DNA of 64,000 nt. Source: Siniperca chuatsi. Lineage: Eukaryota; Chordata; Actinopteri; Centrarchiformes; Sinipercidae. Every line of letters starts with the position of its first letter. The stretch's first letter is position 1. The stretch spans positions 5,996,898 to 6,060,897 of the forward strand of contig NC_058060.1 in NCBI RefSeq assembly GCF_020085105.1. The letters are read 5' to 3'. Made by a program: the position numbers and the translations under genes. Positions 22,207 to 32,988 of the stretch are shown here, piece by piece. The notes beneath the pieces were generated by a model. That model was given only the letters and a program-made list of their open reading frames with translations, was not told the origin of the DNA and did not search any database.

Positions 22207-25200
22207 TCAGAATCAGATCAGAATCAGAAATACTTTATTGATCCCCGAAGGGAAACTCTTTGTTACAGCAGTTCGCCTTTACGTCAGTGCACACAGGAAA
22301 AAGTACTAGCAAAAAATATAATACAATACACTATAAAACAGGTCAGAAAATATATTAAGTACCAGGTGGGTATAAGTATAAAACAAAAGTGTGAAGTACC
22401 AAGTGGGTTTACCGGTTGATGATGATAATACGGTATAATAATACAATGTAATAATATAAGTAATAAGTAGTAGTGCACGTACTGTCGAGTTAAGTGTAGG
22501 CTATTAAGATTATTATGAGACGGTGGATATTGCACAGCAGTAATGGAGGTATAAATAATATCAATATCGATAAATAGGAAAAACTAAATATTGCACAGGA
22601 GTATTACACAGAATATTGCACAGTTATTTCAAGTATGGCAGAGATGTAATGATCAATGTCCAGTTTAGTGACTTAGGGTCATACAGACTAACACTTAGAG
22701 GGAGGAGTTAGAGTTTGATGGCCACAGGCAGGAATGAGTTCCTGTGGCTCTCTGTGGTGCTTTTTGGGGGGATGAGTCTTCCGCTGAAGGTACTCCTTTG
22801 TTTGACCAGCACATCATGGAGTGGGTGGGAGACACTTTCCAAGATGGCATGTAGTTTGGCCAGCATCGTCCTCTCTGACACCACCGCCAGAGAGTCCAGC
22901 TCAACCCCCACAAGGTCACTGGCCTTACGGATCAGTTTGTTGAGTCTGTTGGTGTCTGCTACCCTTAACCTGCTGCCCCAGCATGCAACAGCATACAGGA
23001 TAGCACTAGCCACCACAGACTCATAAAACATCTTCAGCATTGTCCGGCAGATGTTGAAGGACCTCAGCCTCCTCAGGAAATAGAGGCAGCTCTGGCCCTT
23101 CCTGTACAGAGCTTGAGTGTTCTTAACCCAGTCCAGTTTATTGTCCATGTGTACTCCCAGGTACTTGTAATCCTCTACCATGTCCACACTGACCCCCTGG
23201 ATGGAAACCCGGGTCACTGGTGCCTTGGCCCTCCATAGATCCACAACTAGCTCCTTAGACTTTGTCGCATTGAGCTGCAGATGGTTCTGCTCACACCATG
23301 AGACAAAGTTCCCCACCACAGCCCTGTACTCAGACTCATCACCACCGCTGATACATCCCACCACAGCAGAGTCATCAGAAAACTTCTGAAGATGGCTGGA
23401 CTCTGTGTGGTAGCTGAAGTCCGTGGTGTAGATGGTGAAGAGGAAGGGAGAGAAGACAATCCCCTGAGGGGCCCCGGTGTTGCTGACCACGCTGTCTGAC
23501 ACACAGTGCTACAGGCGCACATGCTGTGGTCTACCAGTCAGGTAGTCCACAATCCAGGACACAAGGGGGGCATCCACCTGCATCGCTGCCAGCTTCTCCC
23601 CCAGCAGGGCAGGCCGGATAGTGTTGAAAGCACTGGAGAAGTCAAAAAACATGATCCTCACCGTGCTTGCCGGCTTGTCCAGGTGGGTGTGGATGCGGTT
23701 AAGCAGGAAGATGATGGCATCCTCAACTCCCAGGCGGGGCTGGTAGGCGAACTGAAGGAGGTCCAGGAGGGGTCTGACCATGGGCCACAGCTGTTCCAGC
23801 ACTAGTCTCTCCGCGGCCATGTGGGAGGTCAGTGCCACCGGTCTGTAGTCCTTGGAGCCACTGGGACGCGGCGTCTTTGGCACCGGAACGAGGCAAGATG
23901 TCTTCCACAGAACAGGACCCTTTGGAGACAGGTTAAAGACATGTTGAAGGACTCCACATCGCTGGGGGCACAGGCTTTTAGCACCTCAGGGCTAACTCCA
24001 TCAGGGGCCGGCAGCATTGTTTGAGTGGAGTTTTATCAGCTGTCCTCTCACCTGGTCAGCAGTCAGGCACACAGCAGAGGTTACAGGCGGGGGAGGGGGG
24101 AGTCATTAGTGTGAAGAGGGCCATTAGCCTGATGGGGAGGGGGAGCTTGAGGGCCGACAGCAGCTGAGTTTAGAAGGGGGATGAGCAGGAGCCGGTGTGT
24201 CGAATCTGTTAAAGAACAGATTAAGTTCGTTGGCCCTGTCCATGCTGCCTTCAACTCCTCTCCTGCCAGTCAGTCTGAAGCCAGTGATGCTCTTCATGCT
24301 GCTCCAGCTGTATGCATCCTTATTGTTGGCATACAGCAGGTCCAGTGTCCTCTCCTCTCTAGTAGGACAATTCACATACTGGGTGAAATTAGTCAGTGTT
24401 GTTGAAACACTGACATGGTTGAAGTCACCCGAGATTAATATGAGTGCACTTGGGTGTTGAGTCTGGAGTTGTGCTATGGCGGTGTGAATGGCGTTGCACG
24501 CCGATGCCGGGTTAGCAGAGGGGGGGATGTAATGGCAGATACTCTGCTTGATAGTAACATGACCAGGGTTACACCATCTGTTGTTAACCAGAACAGCAAG
24601 CCCGCCGCCTTTCCGCTTACCGCTCCCGGTGTGATCCCTGTCGGCCCGAACAGTCTGAAAGCCGTCGATGGAAACGTTATGATCTGGGATATCCTGGTGT
24701 AGCCATGTCTCTGAGAAGCACATCAAACTACACTCACGGAACTCCGTCTGACTCCAGGATAACGCCATTAGCTCGTCCATTTTATTCGCCAGCGATCTCA
24801 CGTTTCCCATGACGAGAGATGGCAGACACGGCTTAAATCTCTCGTTCTTAAGTCTCTTTTGTCTGCACCCCTCTCTCTTCTCTTGCCGCTTCGTTCCACC
24901 TCTGCATCCTCGGTGTGTCCTCCAGATATCAGTGGGGACATTGGTTGTCCTGGGCGTCATGCCGCTTGGCTTCAGTGCGATCAGCTGTTCCCTGGTGTAA
25001 ACAATGCGGCCAAACAGCTGATCTGCTGCGGTGCCCTGACCGAGTAGCAGAAGAAGTTCCATGGCGAAAAAAAGTACCAAAACACTTTCTACGCTCATTT
25101 TCATAAAGAGCGTAGTTTAAATTATACTTACACACAAGTTACTCAAGTTTGGAAGAAAAAGGAAAGCTAAAAGCTGGAAAAAGTAAGACGACGAGACGGA

Positions 25201-25243
25201 GCTACGGCAACAGGCAGCATGCGGGCTCGCATGCGCACTACTA
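22207..25243 (-). mobile_element. L2/Maui-like LINE, nearly full length, inserted in another LINE
   Basis: Minus orientation. The 3' end (plus 22207 on) is TCAGAATCAG repeats plus AAATACTTTATTGATCCCC, the hallmark tail of teleost Maui/L2 elements. The 3' UTR spans about 22230-22705, the coding region 22708-25104, and a 5' UTR follows to about 25243. The insertion lies exactly between two codons of the host LINE RT, and I see no long target duplication, only TTA/CTA at the two edges. The 3' tail and UTR also occur at 63.5 kb and a short tail at 29.1 kb. Confidence 0.85.
22708..25104 (-). pseudogene. L2/Maui-like ORF2 remnant (endonuclease plus reverse transcriptase)
   Basis: Starting at 25104, a short N-terminal part leads into an AP-endonuclease region: MGNVRSLANKMDEL, CFSETWLH and LISGDFNH are visible. 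The frame then passes from DLLYANNKDAYS straight to MKSITGFR and NELNLFFNRFDT, so the endonuclease end (its SDH motif) and the inter-domain linker are deleted. Around 23830-24120 the frame shifts (PDGVSPEVLKACA lies in another frame). RT follows at 23509-23883 ([18 protein letters not shown]), then a single TAG stop at 23509-23511, then the same frame continues at 22708-23502 with GAPQGIVFSPFLF and an active-site box that reads FSDD instead of FADD. It cannot make an active enzyme. Expression of parts is not implied. Confidence 0.85.
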
Positions 25244-26135
25244 TATATGCTTCCTTTAGGCAATATTATCAGGAAACACTCCATCAACTTTCATTGTTAT
25301 GCGGATGATACCCAATTATATCTACAGATCAAGCCAGATGAATCTAACCAGTTGGCTAAACTTCAAGCATGCCTTAAGGACATAATGATCTGGATGACAT
25401 GCAATTTTTTGATGTTAAACTCTGACAAAACTGATGTTATTGTACTTGGCCCCAAACACCTCAGAGACATGTTATCTAAAGATATAGTTACTCTAGATGG
25501 CATTGCCCTGGTCTCCAGCAGCACCGTAAGGAACCTCGGAGTTATCTTTGATCAGGATTTATCCTTTAACTCCCACATGAAACAAACATCAAGGACTTAA
25601 GACTTTCCTCTTTGATTAAGCTTATAGTTAGGGCTGGCTTGGGTGAGTCCTGAACCATCCCTTAGTTATGCTGCTATAGGCCTAGACTGCTGGGAGACTT
25701 GCCATGATGCACCTCTTCCCTCTCTCCTTCTCTCCCTCTCCATCTGTATGCATTTTTATCTCATTACTGCATATTACTAGCTCGACATCGTCTCTCTCCT
25801 GTAGTTTTGTCCTTTCTCATTTCTCTCTTCTCTCCTGTCGCTTTCAGCAGGTGTCTGCCTCCAGAGCTGCAGAGACCGGATCTGTGGTTGGGGGCCACCT
25901 GCTGCCCCTGTGTTCCTGCTCGACAACTCTTGCTACAGTTGCTCGAGGTTTCTGCCTCTTTAAAGGAAGTTTTTCCTTGCCACTGTCGGCAAGTGCTTGT
26001 TCATGGTGGGATTTGTTGGGTCTCTGTAAATAATATTATAAAGAGTATGGTCTGGACCTGCTCTATGGGAAAAGTGCAATGAGATAACTTCTGTTATGAA
26101 TTGGCACTATATAAATAAAATTTTATTGAATTGAA

Positions 26136-27078
26136 CATACAGCATGTGAGCTAATAGAAATAAATTTAGTCCAAATTTAACCTCCTGTCATTCACTATTT
26201 GTGCACCGTCAGATATCATAAAACAGGCAGCAGAGTTCGCTCTCTGATACCTTTTTAAATGATTAAATTGATTCGAAAATGTATGAGTGTATGAGTGGAT
26301 TCACTGTAAAAAGGGGGGCCAGTGTCCCTCGCGCTCACATTGGTCATTAATTTAGGCTTCAACAACAAAAGAAGTTTTAAAATCCATCAGTGATCCAGCC
26401 CGTGAAAGAACAGAAAGTACTGTTGTTCCTTGCTATCATAACATTTTTGACTTACCACTGTTCTCTTTCTCACTCTCTGCTCCCTCTCGCACACTACGTC
26501 CCAAATATCACGTGACGTAGCGCATGCATCGTTGTTCTTTCCGTAAATGTCTAAAGCCGTAAGGAACATTAATCTAAAAGTCACCATCACTTTAACAGAT
26601 AGATGAAACCAGCTGCACAATATAGTAAAAAAAAATCATATTAGGATTATTTTGACAGACATTACGATTGCGATATGATTCATGATTAGTGGGAATGATC
26701 ATTTTTGCATCACAATTTTCATTTTCAATGAAAAAACTATTAAAATCATGATGCTGTGACATTTGTTGGGGTCTGTACCAAACAAACATGTTTTCTTACA
26801 CCTGGAGAACAAGATGTATAGGCCAGGGCATCTCTGCAACACTACAGTACTTATAATATATTATAATTCTGTTTTGTCATTCATTTTACCTATATCAAAA
26901 AATTGCAGCTTCTACGATTTGGATATTGCACCTAGCCATATTACAATTTTGATAATATTGATTAATTGTGCAGCCCTATACAACAACAACAACAATTAAT
27001 TGGCAGTATGCTACTTAATGGCTAGCAGCATTGTATCAAGTCCTCTGACCTTAATTTCTCTTTTTCTGTTTTTCTCAG
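26136..27078. other. Upstream region of the zinc-finger gene
   Basis: No coding sequence recognised apart from the MITE listed separately. Upstream exons of the zinc-finger gene may lie here or farther left; I could not place them. Confidence 0.4.
26611..26975. mobile_element. hAT-like MITE (AGCTGCACAAT ... ATTGTGCAGC ends)
   Basis: Left end AGCTGCACAATATAG and right end ATTAATTGTGCAGCCCTA are inverted copies of a common teleost hAT-type terminus. The interior has alternating ATTACGATT/AATCATGAT words typical of this family. An 8-bp duplication is not preserved. Confidence 0.5.
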
Positions 27079-27156
27079 TTGAAACGGACAGACAAAGACA
27101 GGATCAGTATCAGAAGTGATTGAAATCTTTCAGTCGGTTGGATAGTCTAAGAAAGC

Positions 27157-28110
27157 ATGGACTCACTCACACTGCAGAGAAACTACCACTGTGAACAATG
27201 TGGCAGCAGTTTCAGCCAACTAAATGCATACAAGCTACACCTGCATACCGAAACTGAAGAAACACCATACTGCTGCGACCAATGTGAGAGACATTTCAAC
27301 AACCAGAGTTCATACAGAAAACACCTGAGTGACCATACTGGACCATACCAATGTGACCAATGTGGAAAGACTTTCAGTCACTCAGATGTTTACAAGAGAC
27401 ACATGTGTGTCCAAACTGGAGAGAAACCATACCAGTGTGACCAATGTGAAAAGAGTTTCAGTTATTTATGTCATTACAAGAGACACCTGCGTGTCCATAC
27501 CAAAGAGAAACCATACCAGTGTGACCAATGTGGAAACAGTTTCAGTTTGTTAAGTAGTTACAAGGACCACCAGCGTGTCCACACCAGAGAGAAGCCATAC
27601 CAGTGTGATCAGTGTGAAAAGAGTTTCAGTCGCTTAAGTAATTACAAGACACACCTGCGTGTCCACACTGGAGAAAAGCCACACCGGTGTAAACAATGTG
27701 GGAAGAGTTTTCGTTTCTTAAGTGATTACAAGAGACACCTGCGTGTCCACAGTGGAGAAAAGCCATACCAGTGTGACCAATGTGGGAAGAGTTTCAGTTG
27801 CGCAAGTCACTACAAGAGACACCTGTTTGTCCACACTGGAGAGAAGCCATATCAGTGTGACCACTGTGAAAAACAATTTTCTGAGTCTAGTGATTATAAC
27901 AGACACCTACGTACCCACACTGGTGAGAAACCATATCAATGTCAACAATGTGGTAAGAGATACACTCATTTGAGTAGTTACAATCAACACCTGCGTTGTC
28001 ACACTGGAGAGAAACCATACTGGTGTTCTCGATGTAAAAGATTATTTGCTTGGCCAAAATCCTTTAAGTTACACCGTTGTGTTGATGTAGATGAAGAGAG
28101 CTTTGACTGA
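27157..28110 (+). CDS. C2H2 zinc-finger protein, 317 aa, 11 finger modules
   Basis: An open frame of 317 codons in the last exon: a splice acceptor (TTTTTCTCAG) ends at 27078, and an in-frame stop lies upstream of the ATG, so translation starts here. The protein is almost entirely tandem 28-residue C2H2 units joined by TGEKP-type linkers (also TKEKP, TREKP). Modules 2 and 4-10 are canonical; module 1 lacks the final His spacing, module 3 has Gln for the last His (HMCVQ), and module 11 is degenerate. In ten modules the usual core Leu before the first zinc His is Tyr (Y-K-R-H style). No KRAB, SCAN or BTB domain is present. Expected to be a nuclear DNA-binding protein, one of the large fish-specific expansions; no orthologue can be named. 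AATAAA at 28659-28664 may be the polyadenylation site. Confidence 0.85.
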   Translation: MDSLTLQRNYHCEQCGSSFSQLNAYKLHLHTETEETPYCCDQCERHFNNQSSYRKHLSDHTGPYQCDQCGKTFSHSDVYKRHMCVQTGEKPYQCDQCEKSFSYLCHYKRHLRVHTKEKPYQCDQCGNSFSLLSSYKDHQRVHTREKPYQCDQCEKSFSRLSNYKTHLRVHTGEKPHRCKQCGKSFRFLSDYKRHLRVHSGEKPYQCDQCGKSFSCASHYKRHLFVHTGEKPYQCDHCEKQFSESSDYNRHLRTHTGEKPYQCQQCGKRYTHLSSYNQHLRCHTGEKPYWCSRCKRLFAWPKSFKLHRCVDVDEESFD

Positions 28111-29099
28111 GTGTAGGAGTGAAAAAGTGTGTTTTTCCAGCTCAAGAAATGGTGGTGGAGTCCGCCACTCCTGTGCTGTATTTGGATTGCCTACCTAAAC
28201 TTGAGGGATTCCCAAGAAAATTATGCATGCATGTAATCCAGCGTAACTATATCTAATTGAAAACAGCCTCACTGTGTACTGTTCTCTCTCTTAACATCGC
28301 ATCAGAGCTGTATTAAGTTACTGCTAATGCAAACAGATCCCACTGCCACTGCTTCATATTAAAAGTGCTCAACTAGCGAAACACGGGGTGGCTTTTATTG
28401 TGAAGCAGCCACAGGAAGCGCAATGTGTCATCATGCTTAGCAATGATTGCCATTGTTAACCAAAAATGCATCTACTAGGGTTGCAGCGGTTCCACAGTAT
28501 ACCGTGGTGGCATGAAAATTGACGGTTGTCATAACATATACATTTGCTTATGTACGGTTTTGAGTTCTATCATATTAGTGTTATTAAAAAACATATATTA
28601 GTAAATAGGTTTATATCAAGTTTCATGTCTGTCAGGACATAATATTTTGTGAAATTATAATAAAGCGTTTGATCGACCAAAAACTCCTTCTGTTTTCATG
28701 ACTTTAAGGGTCACTGTAACTGATAATAATAATTGTGTAATACCATGCTACCGCGATATTTTCTGAATACGGTTATTATACCGTTAAAATCTCATACCAT
28801 TGGACCATTCATAACAACTGTAATGTGAGTGGTTTTGACAGACTTTCATAACCACAGATATCCAGCAGGGGCTTCTCTCAGCAGCATACATTAATGGTCA
28901 TTACTCAGAATTCCCATAGAAACTGACATTGGAAATAGTGAACAGCAGGTACAGTTTGAGTATTGAACTTAAACCTATTGAGCACACCTCATTGTTTTCG
29001 CACATCATTTCTTACTAGAAATAATTGTCTTGTTGCGGACTTATTTTATTATTATTTCTATTCTATTAGTACTTCTATTCCTGTGTGCATTGACGTGAT
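28111..29099. other. Zinc-finger gene 3' region with repeat fragments
   Basis: The first part is probably 3' UTR of the zinc-finger gene. 28478-28805 resembles a teleost hAT-type repeat (ACAGTATACCGTGGTGG at one end, GGTTATTATACCGTTAAAAT at the other). No other gene seen. Confidence 0.4.
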
Positions 29100-29168
29100 A
29101 GTGAGCAGCTGTAACGAAAGAGTTTACCCTCTGGGATCAATAAAGTATTTCTGATTCAGATTCAGATT
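29100..29168 (+). repeat. L2/Maui 3' tail fragment
   Basis: TTACCCTCTGGGATCAATAA followed by AGTATTTCTGATTCAGATTC is the same tail as at 22207 and 63.5 kb, in plus orientation. About 70 bp, 5'-truncated. Confidence 0.7.
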
Positions 29169-29939
29169 TTAGCCTATTGCATCTTTGTTTACATTTTGGC
29201 ACACCTGTATCATGAAAAGTCCAACTGCTTTGGCTGCCAGCAGTCCCTGTTCACACTACAATCACGTGGATTACTCTGACACCGAAGAAAGATCAGAGAC
29301 AAGATCGGATGAAGTTTAAGGAGGATGTTTTTAATATGATTTCTCGATGGATTTATGGACGTCTATCCTTGAGGGACATCGGAGATCCTGACACCATCTC
29401 TGTAAAAAGTAAATTCTACTGATGATAACAACGTGAAAGACAACATTTATGGCACATTGGCATATGAACATTGGAAAACAAATGACTGACCTAACCATTT
29501 AGGTTCTTAGTTTATCAGGGATTCTCAATTATGCAAGAGCTGTCAACGTGCATTTTTTTTCACAATTCTTGGTGTTTCCTGTCAGGTGAAATTGCCATTG
29601 TGGTGTATTATATGTATTTTATATATATTATGTGGTGTGTATTATTGGAGTCATTCAGCTTCTATGTCAGCACTTAACACGAGCACACACACACACTCAC
29701 ACAGTAGCTATGTTTACAATCAAATATTTTACATTTTTGATGTAGCCTACATTTCTTTTTTTTTTAAGAAAAGTGGTTGCACCGAATTAGTTTCGGGACA
29801 TGTGTAGGTGCAAGTTCAAATGTACAATTATTGAATGTTTAATCTAAGAGACAAGAGCCTTTTGCACCTTTTTTATTGTAAAATATTCACTGCTGTCTAG
29901 GTAAATGTTTTTTAAAACATGCTTGTTTATGTTTTAAAC
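29169..29939. other. Intergenic DNA, no gene seen
   Basis: Short open frames only. Contains a CA-rich patch near 29685-29700. Confidence 0.4.
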
Positions 29940-30208
29940 TGTGGTAGAGGAAGTATTCAGATCCTTTTTCAGTAAAGGTACTAATACCACACTGAAGAAA
30001 AAAAAACACATTTAAAATGTTACTTTAGTAAAAGTGTGTAAGTATAATCAGGAAAATCTACTTAAAGTATTAAAAATGTAAAATGTCCCCTGTGACTGTT
30101 ATACTATTATATATTATATAATTAGATTATTATTACTCATGCATTAATGTAAAGGCAGGATTTTACTGTTGTAGTTGGTTGAGGTGGAGCTAATTTTGAA
30201 CTATTTTG
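29940..30208 (+). repeat. Percomorph interspersed repeat (GGAAGTATTCAGATCC family)
   Basis: Starts GTGGTAGAGGAAGTATTCAG, contains GTTACTTTAGTAAAAGTGTG, TATATTATATAATTAGATTA and GGTTGAGGTGGAGCTAATTT. I recognise this order as a very common percomorph repeat; class unknown. Confidence 0.55.
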
Positions 30209-31450
30209 TATCGGACTGCAACTAATGACTATTTTCATTATCGATAAATCTGCTGATTGTTGCCTTCTTGTTATAGTTTGAGGTTTTTCATTTCCTGTTT
30301 TATTGTGTAGTATTCTCCTTCCCTTGTGTGTCTTGTGGTTTTACTTCCTGTCTTTGTTTGCTTTCCCTCCAGTTTTGATTGTCGAGAAATACACACAGCA
30401 ATTTAACAACCTCCTTGACCATATATGGGTTTTCCTGCTGGTGGTGGGGGCCTTGGGAGCCAAATGGTTCCAGCACACACGCACACACATGTGCGACACA
30501 CACATACGCACACATGTGCACATGAAAATATGTGTAGTTTATACATTACTCTTATGAATCAAGTCTACATCTATTTTGTGCTTTTGTCTCCATCATGGCT
30601 GATCTGTCATCTTTTATATTTTTAGCTTCCCTGGCTGTCACTGACTGCAGATTAACCCAGCTGTGATTCAAGTACACACACATTGTACAGACATTTACTG
30701 TTACACACAGTGACTTTTTGACACAAGTCCAGATGTAAAGTGCACTCATATTCTCTGTCTGTCTCTGCACACATACACACACATGTCTGTCCCTTATGAA
30801 TAGTGCAGCCTGTGGGATCTCATTACAAACAGCGTGCCATCTGCATGCAGACAAAAACAAGGCCCGTTAACTTCTCCTACCTCCTTTATAATCACTAACT
30901 CTCAGCTTCAGTCGGTCATCCCCTGTGGGCAATGTTTTTCGCCAAACAACCTTTGATTCATCATAGCTGTTATACACATTATCTTGTATAGCAGTTATAG
31001 ACATTATGTTGTATAGCAGACATTCAAAGTTATGGTTTTTCAGGCTTTAACTTTAACATACAGTACATTTAAATAGGAAAATAAATCATCAATTTATCCA
31101 GCTAATCTAAGTGGAACGTGAGAGAAATAAGCTTTATACCAATGATCATATCATTTGATGTAGAGTAAAAAGGTTTCTCTGACTTTTCATGAGCGAAGAA
31201 AAACTTGTTGTTCTTTTTGGTAACACTTAATTTTAACCCCCGCTCACATTTGGCATTCATAAGCAGTTTATAGACACTTAATAAATGGTTCACACCACAC
31301 TATATTATAGTTGTAAGCAGATATATGGACATTTTAAGCGTTTAATGTATTTCTCAATATTTGCAACTTCTCCTAAAAATATGTGTAACTGGTGTATAAA
31401 CAGTATTACAGTGTCTAATGAAAGATCTGTTAACTGTTTATACATATGTA
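30209..31450. other. Intergenic DNA with CA-rich patches
   Basis: 30213-30262 is a truncated copy of the CTGCAACTAATGA hAT-type end seen at 31451. CA/CACA-rich patches at 30470-30525 and 30770-30785. No gene recognised. Confidence 0.4.
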
Positions 31451-31754
31451 AAGGGCTGCAACTAATGATTATTTTCATTATTAATGAATCTGCCAATTAT
31501 GTTTTCGATTAATCGATTAATCATTTAGTCTAAGAAACCTAAAAAAAATAGTGCCTATCACAAAAGTCCAAAACCTAAAGATATTTCATTTACAATAATA
31601 TATAATGAAGAAAAGCAGCAAATTCTCTCATTTGAGAAACTGGACTCTGAAAATGTTTGGCATTTTTTCACAATTTTTACTTGTTACATGACTGAAACAA
31701 TTAATAAATAATCAAAATAGTTGCCTATTATTTTTCTGTCGATCAACAGCTCTA
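31451..31754. mobile_element. hAT MITE with perfect 8-bp target duplication
   Basis: 304-bp element starting AAGGGCTGCAACTAATGATT and ending GTCGATCAACAGCTCTA, flanked by CATATGTA on both sides (31443-31450 and 31755-31762). Interior wording (CGATTAATCGATTAATC, CTCATTTGAGAAACTGGA) matches a widespread teleost non-autonomous hAT. Confidence 0.8.
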
Positions 31755-32205
31755 CATATGTACAAAAACATTGTGTACAACATATGTACAGCAACTGACA
31801 AATTCTTTACTCAATGTCCACTTACTAGATTTCTACAGGATTTTTCAGCTGCATCTCGTGGCCTTCATTAAGGATGGAGTTTGCTCAGAGTGAGGAAGAA
31901 GTATTCATAAATGAATAAATACTAATGAATAATTAATAAACATAATAAGTAGGGGGGAAAATATAAATACTTTCATATTCATAAAAGTGACTTGATTATG
32001 ATTATATAATTAACACTATGCTATATTATATTGTCATCTATTTAACTGCTAGTTACAGAAGCCTCACAAGAGGAGTTTTAATTGTTGACAAACACATTAA
32101 GAAAAACTTTAGAAAGTCGTTATATATGCTTATAACTACATAACAAATGGTGTTGTAAACCATTTGTTAAACCATCAATTATTTAAATACTGTTTATAAA
32201 TGTTA

Positions 32206-32480
32206 AAAGTCCAGTATGTAACATTTAGGAGGAGCTATTGGCAGAAATGGAATATAATATTTATAAGTATGTTTTTATTAGTGTATAATCACCTGAAAAT
32301 AAGAATCATTGTGTTGTCGTTACCTTAGAATGAGCCGTTTTTATCTACAGACGGAACGGGTCCCCTTCCATGGAGGCTGCCATGTTGCACCGCCATGTTT
32401 CTACAGTAGCCCAGAACTGACAGAAAAAAATAGATGTATTCTTGATTTTATGATACACAAAAAAGACCTTTCTAATGTTA
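32206..32480 (+). repeat. Percomorph interspersed repeat (AAAAGTCCAGTATGTAACAT family)
   Basis: Contains GCAGAAATGGAATATAATAT, TCACCTGAAAATAAGAATCA and GCCATGTTTCTACAGTAGCC in the order found in a common teleost DNA-type repeat. Only one terminus is evident. Confidence 0.5.
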
Positions 32481-32921
32481 AACTGTATGAAACCGTTTGA
32501 GTCTTGGGTACTGAGGTGCTCTCCTAAACACATGTAGGTGTGGCAGCTGGGCCTCTGCTCCTCACAGCATGTCTGTCTCTCTTACATCATCTTCCCCTCT
32601 GAGATTTGTTCAGACTACAGAGCCGAGGATGTGCCACTGATGACCCACCACTGTCTGTTGTGGGGGACTCACTTTCACCAACACAGCTGGAGCAGTCTTT
32701 AGGGGGCCAGGAAGTGGCTGCCTTACAGTAAATGACTGCGATTGCTGCCATGGAGAAAACTTTATCAAGCAGTGTAACTGCCTACCCACTTTGGATTTAG
32801 AAATCAGGAGGAAAGCAATGAAGTAGTTAGGGACATTAACATGAACAGGTTGTATGACACATTCACTTCATCATTTCTGAGCCCTTAAGAGACTGAATTT
32901 GCCCTTAAGAGACTGAATTTG

Positions 32922-32988
32922 AAGTGCTTTGAGTAGTCAGAAAGACTAGAAAGGCGCTATATAAGTACAGTCCATTTACCATTTACCA
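32922..32988 (+). repeat. tRNA-SINE 3' tail fragment
   Basis: GTGCTTTGAGTAGTCAG, ACTAGAAAGGCGCTATATAA and GTACAGTCCATTTACC; the same tail occurs in reverse at 42.1 kb and in the longer copy at 45.9-46.1 kb. Confidence 0.65.

Larger units (their letters stand above)
22014..26135 (+). mobile_element. L2/CR1-group LINE fragment split by a later LINE insertion
   Basis: The plus-strand LINE is present as 22014-22206 and 25244-26135. The left part encodes RT motifs upstream of the active site (DTIDHHILLQRL, HGVPQGSVLGPIVFTL); the right part resumes with [15 protein letters not shown] (the YADD active-site box) and runs through [20 protein letters not shown] to about 25600. A long 3' UTR follows, ending ATATAAATAAAATTTTATTG and ATTGAATTGAA. 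The 3' UTR matches the truncated copies at 13.8 kb and 47.0 kb. The element is 5'-truncated, carries frameshifts and is interrupted, so it is dead. Babar/Rex1-like is possible; I am not certain of the clade. Confidence 0.75.

Noticed and set aside
22715..25106. Several plus-strand frames of 60-103 codons
   Set aside because: Antisense shadows of the L2/Maui endonuclease and reverse transcriptase.
30300..30860. CA/GT-rich frames of 73-102 codons
   Set aside because: Low-complexity dinucleotide repeats generate them.
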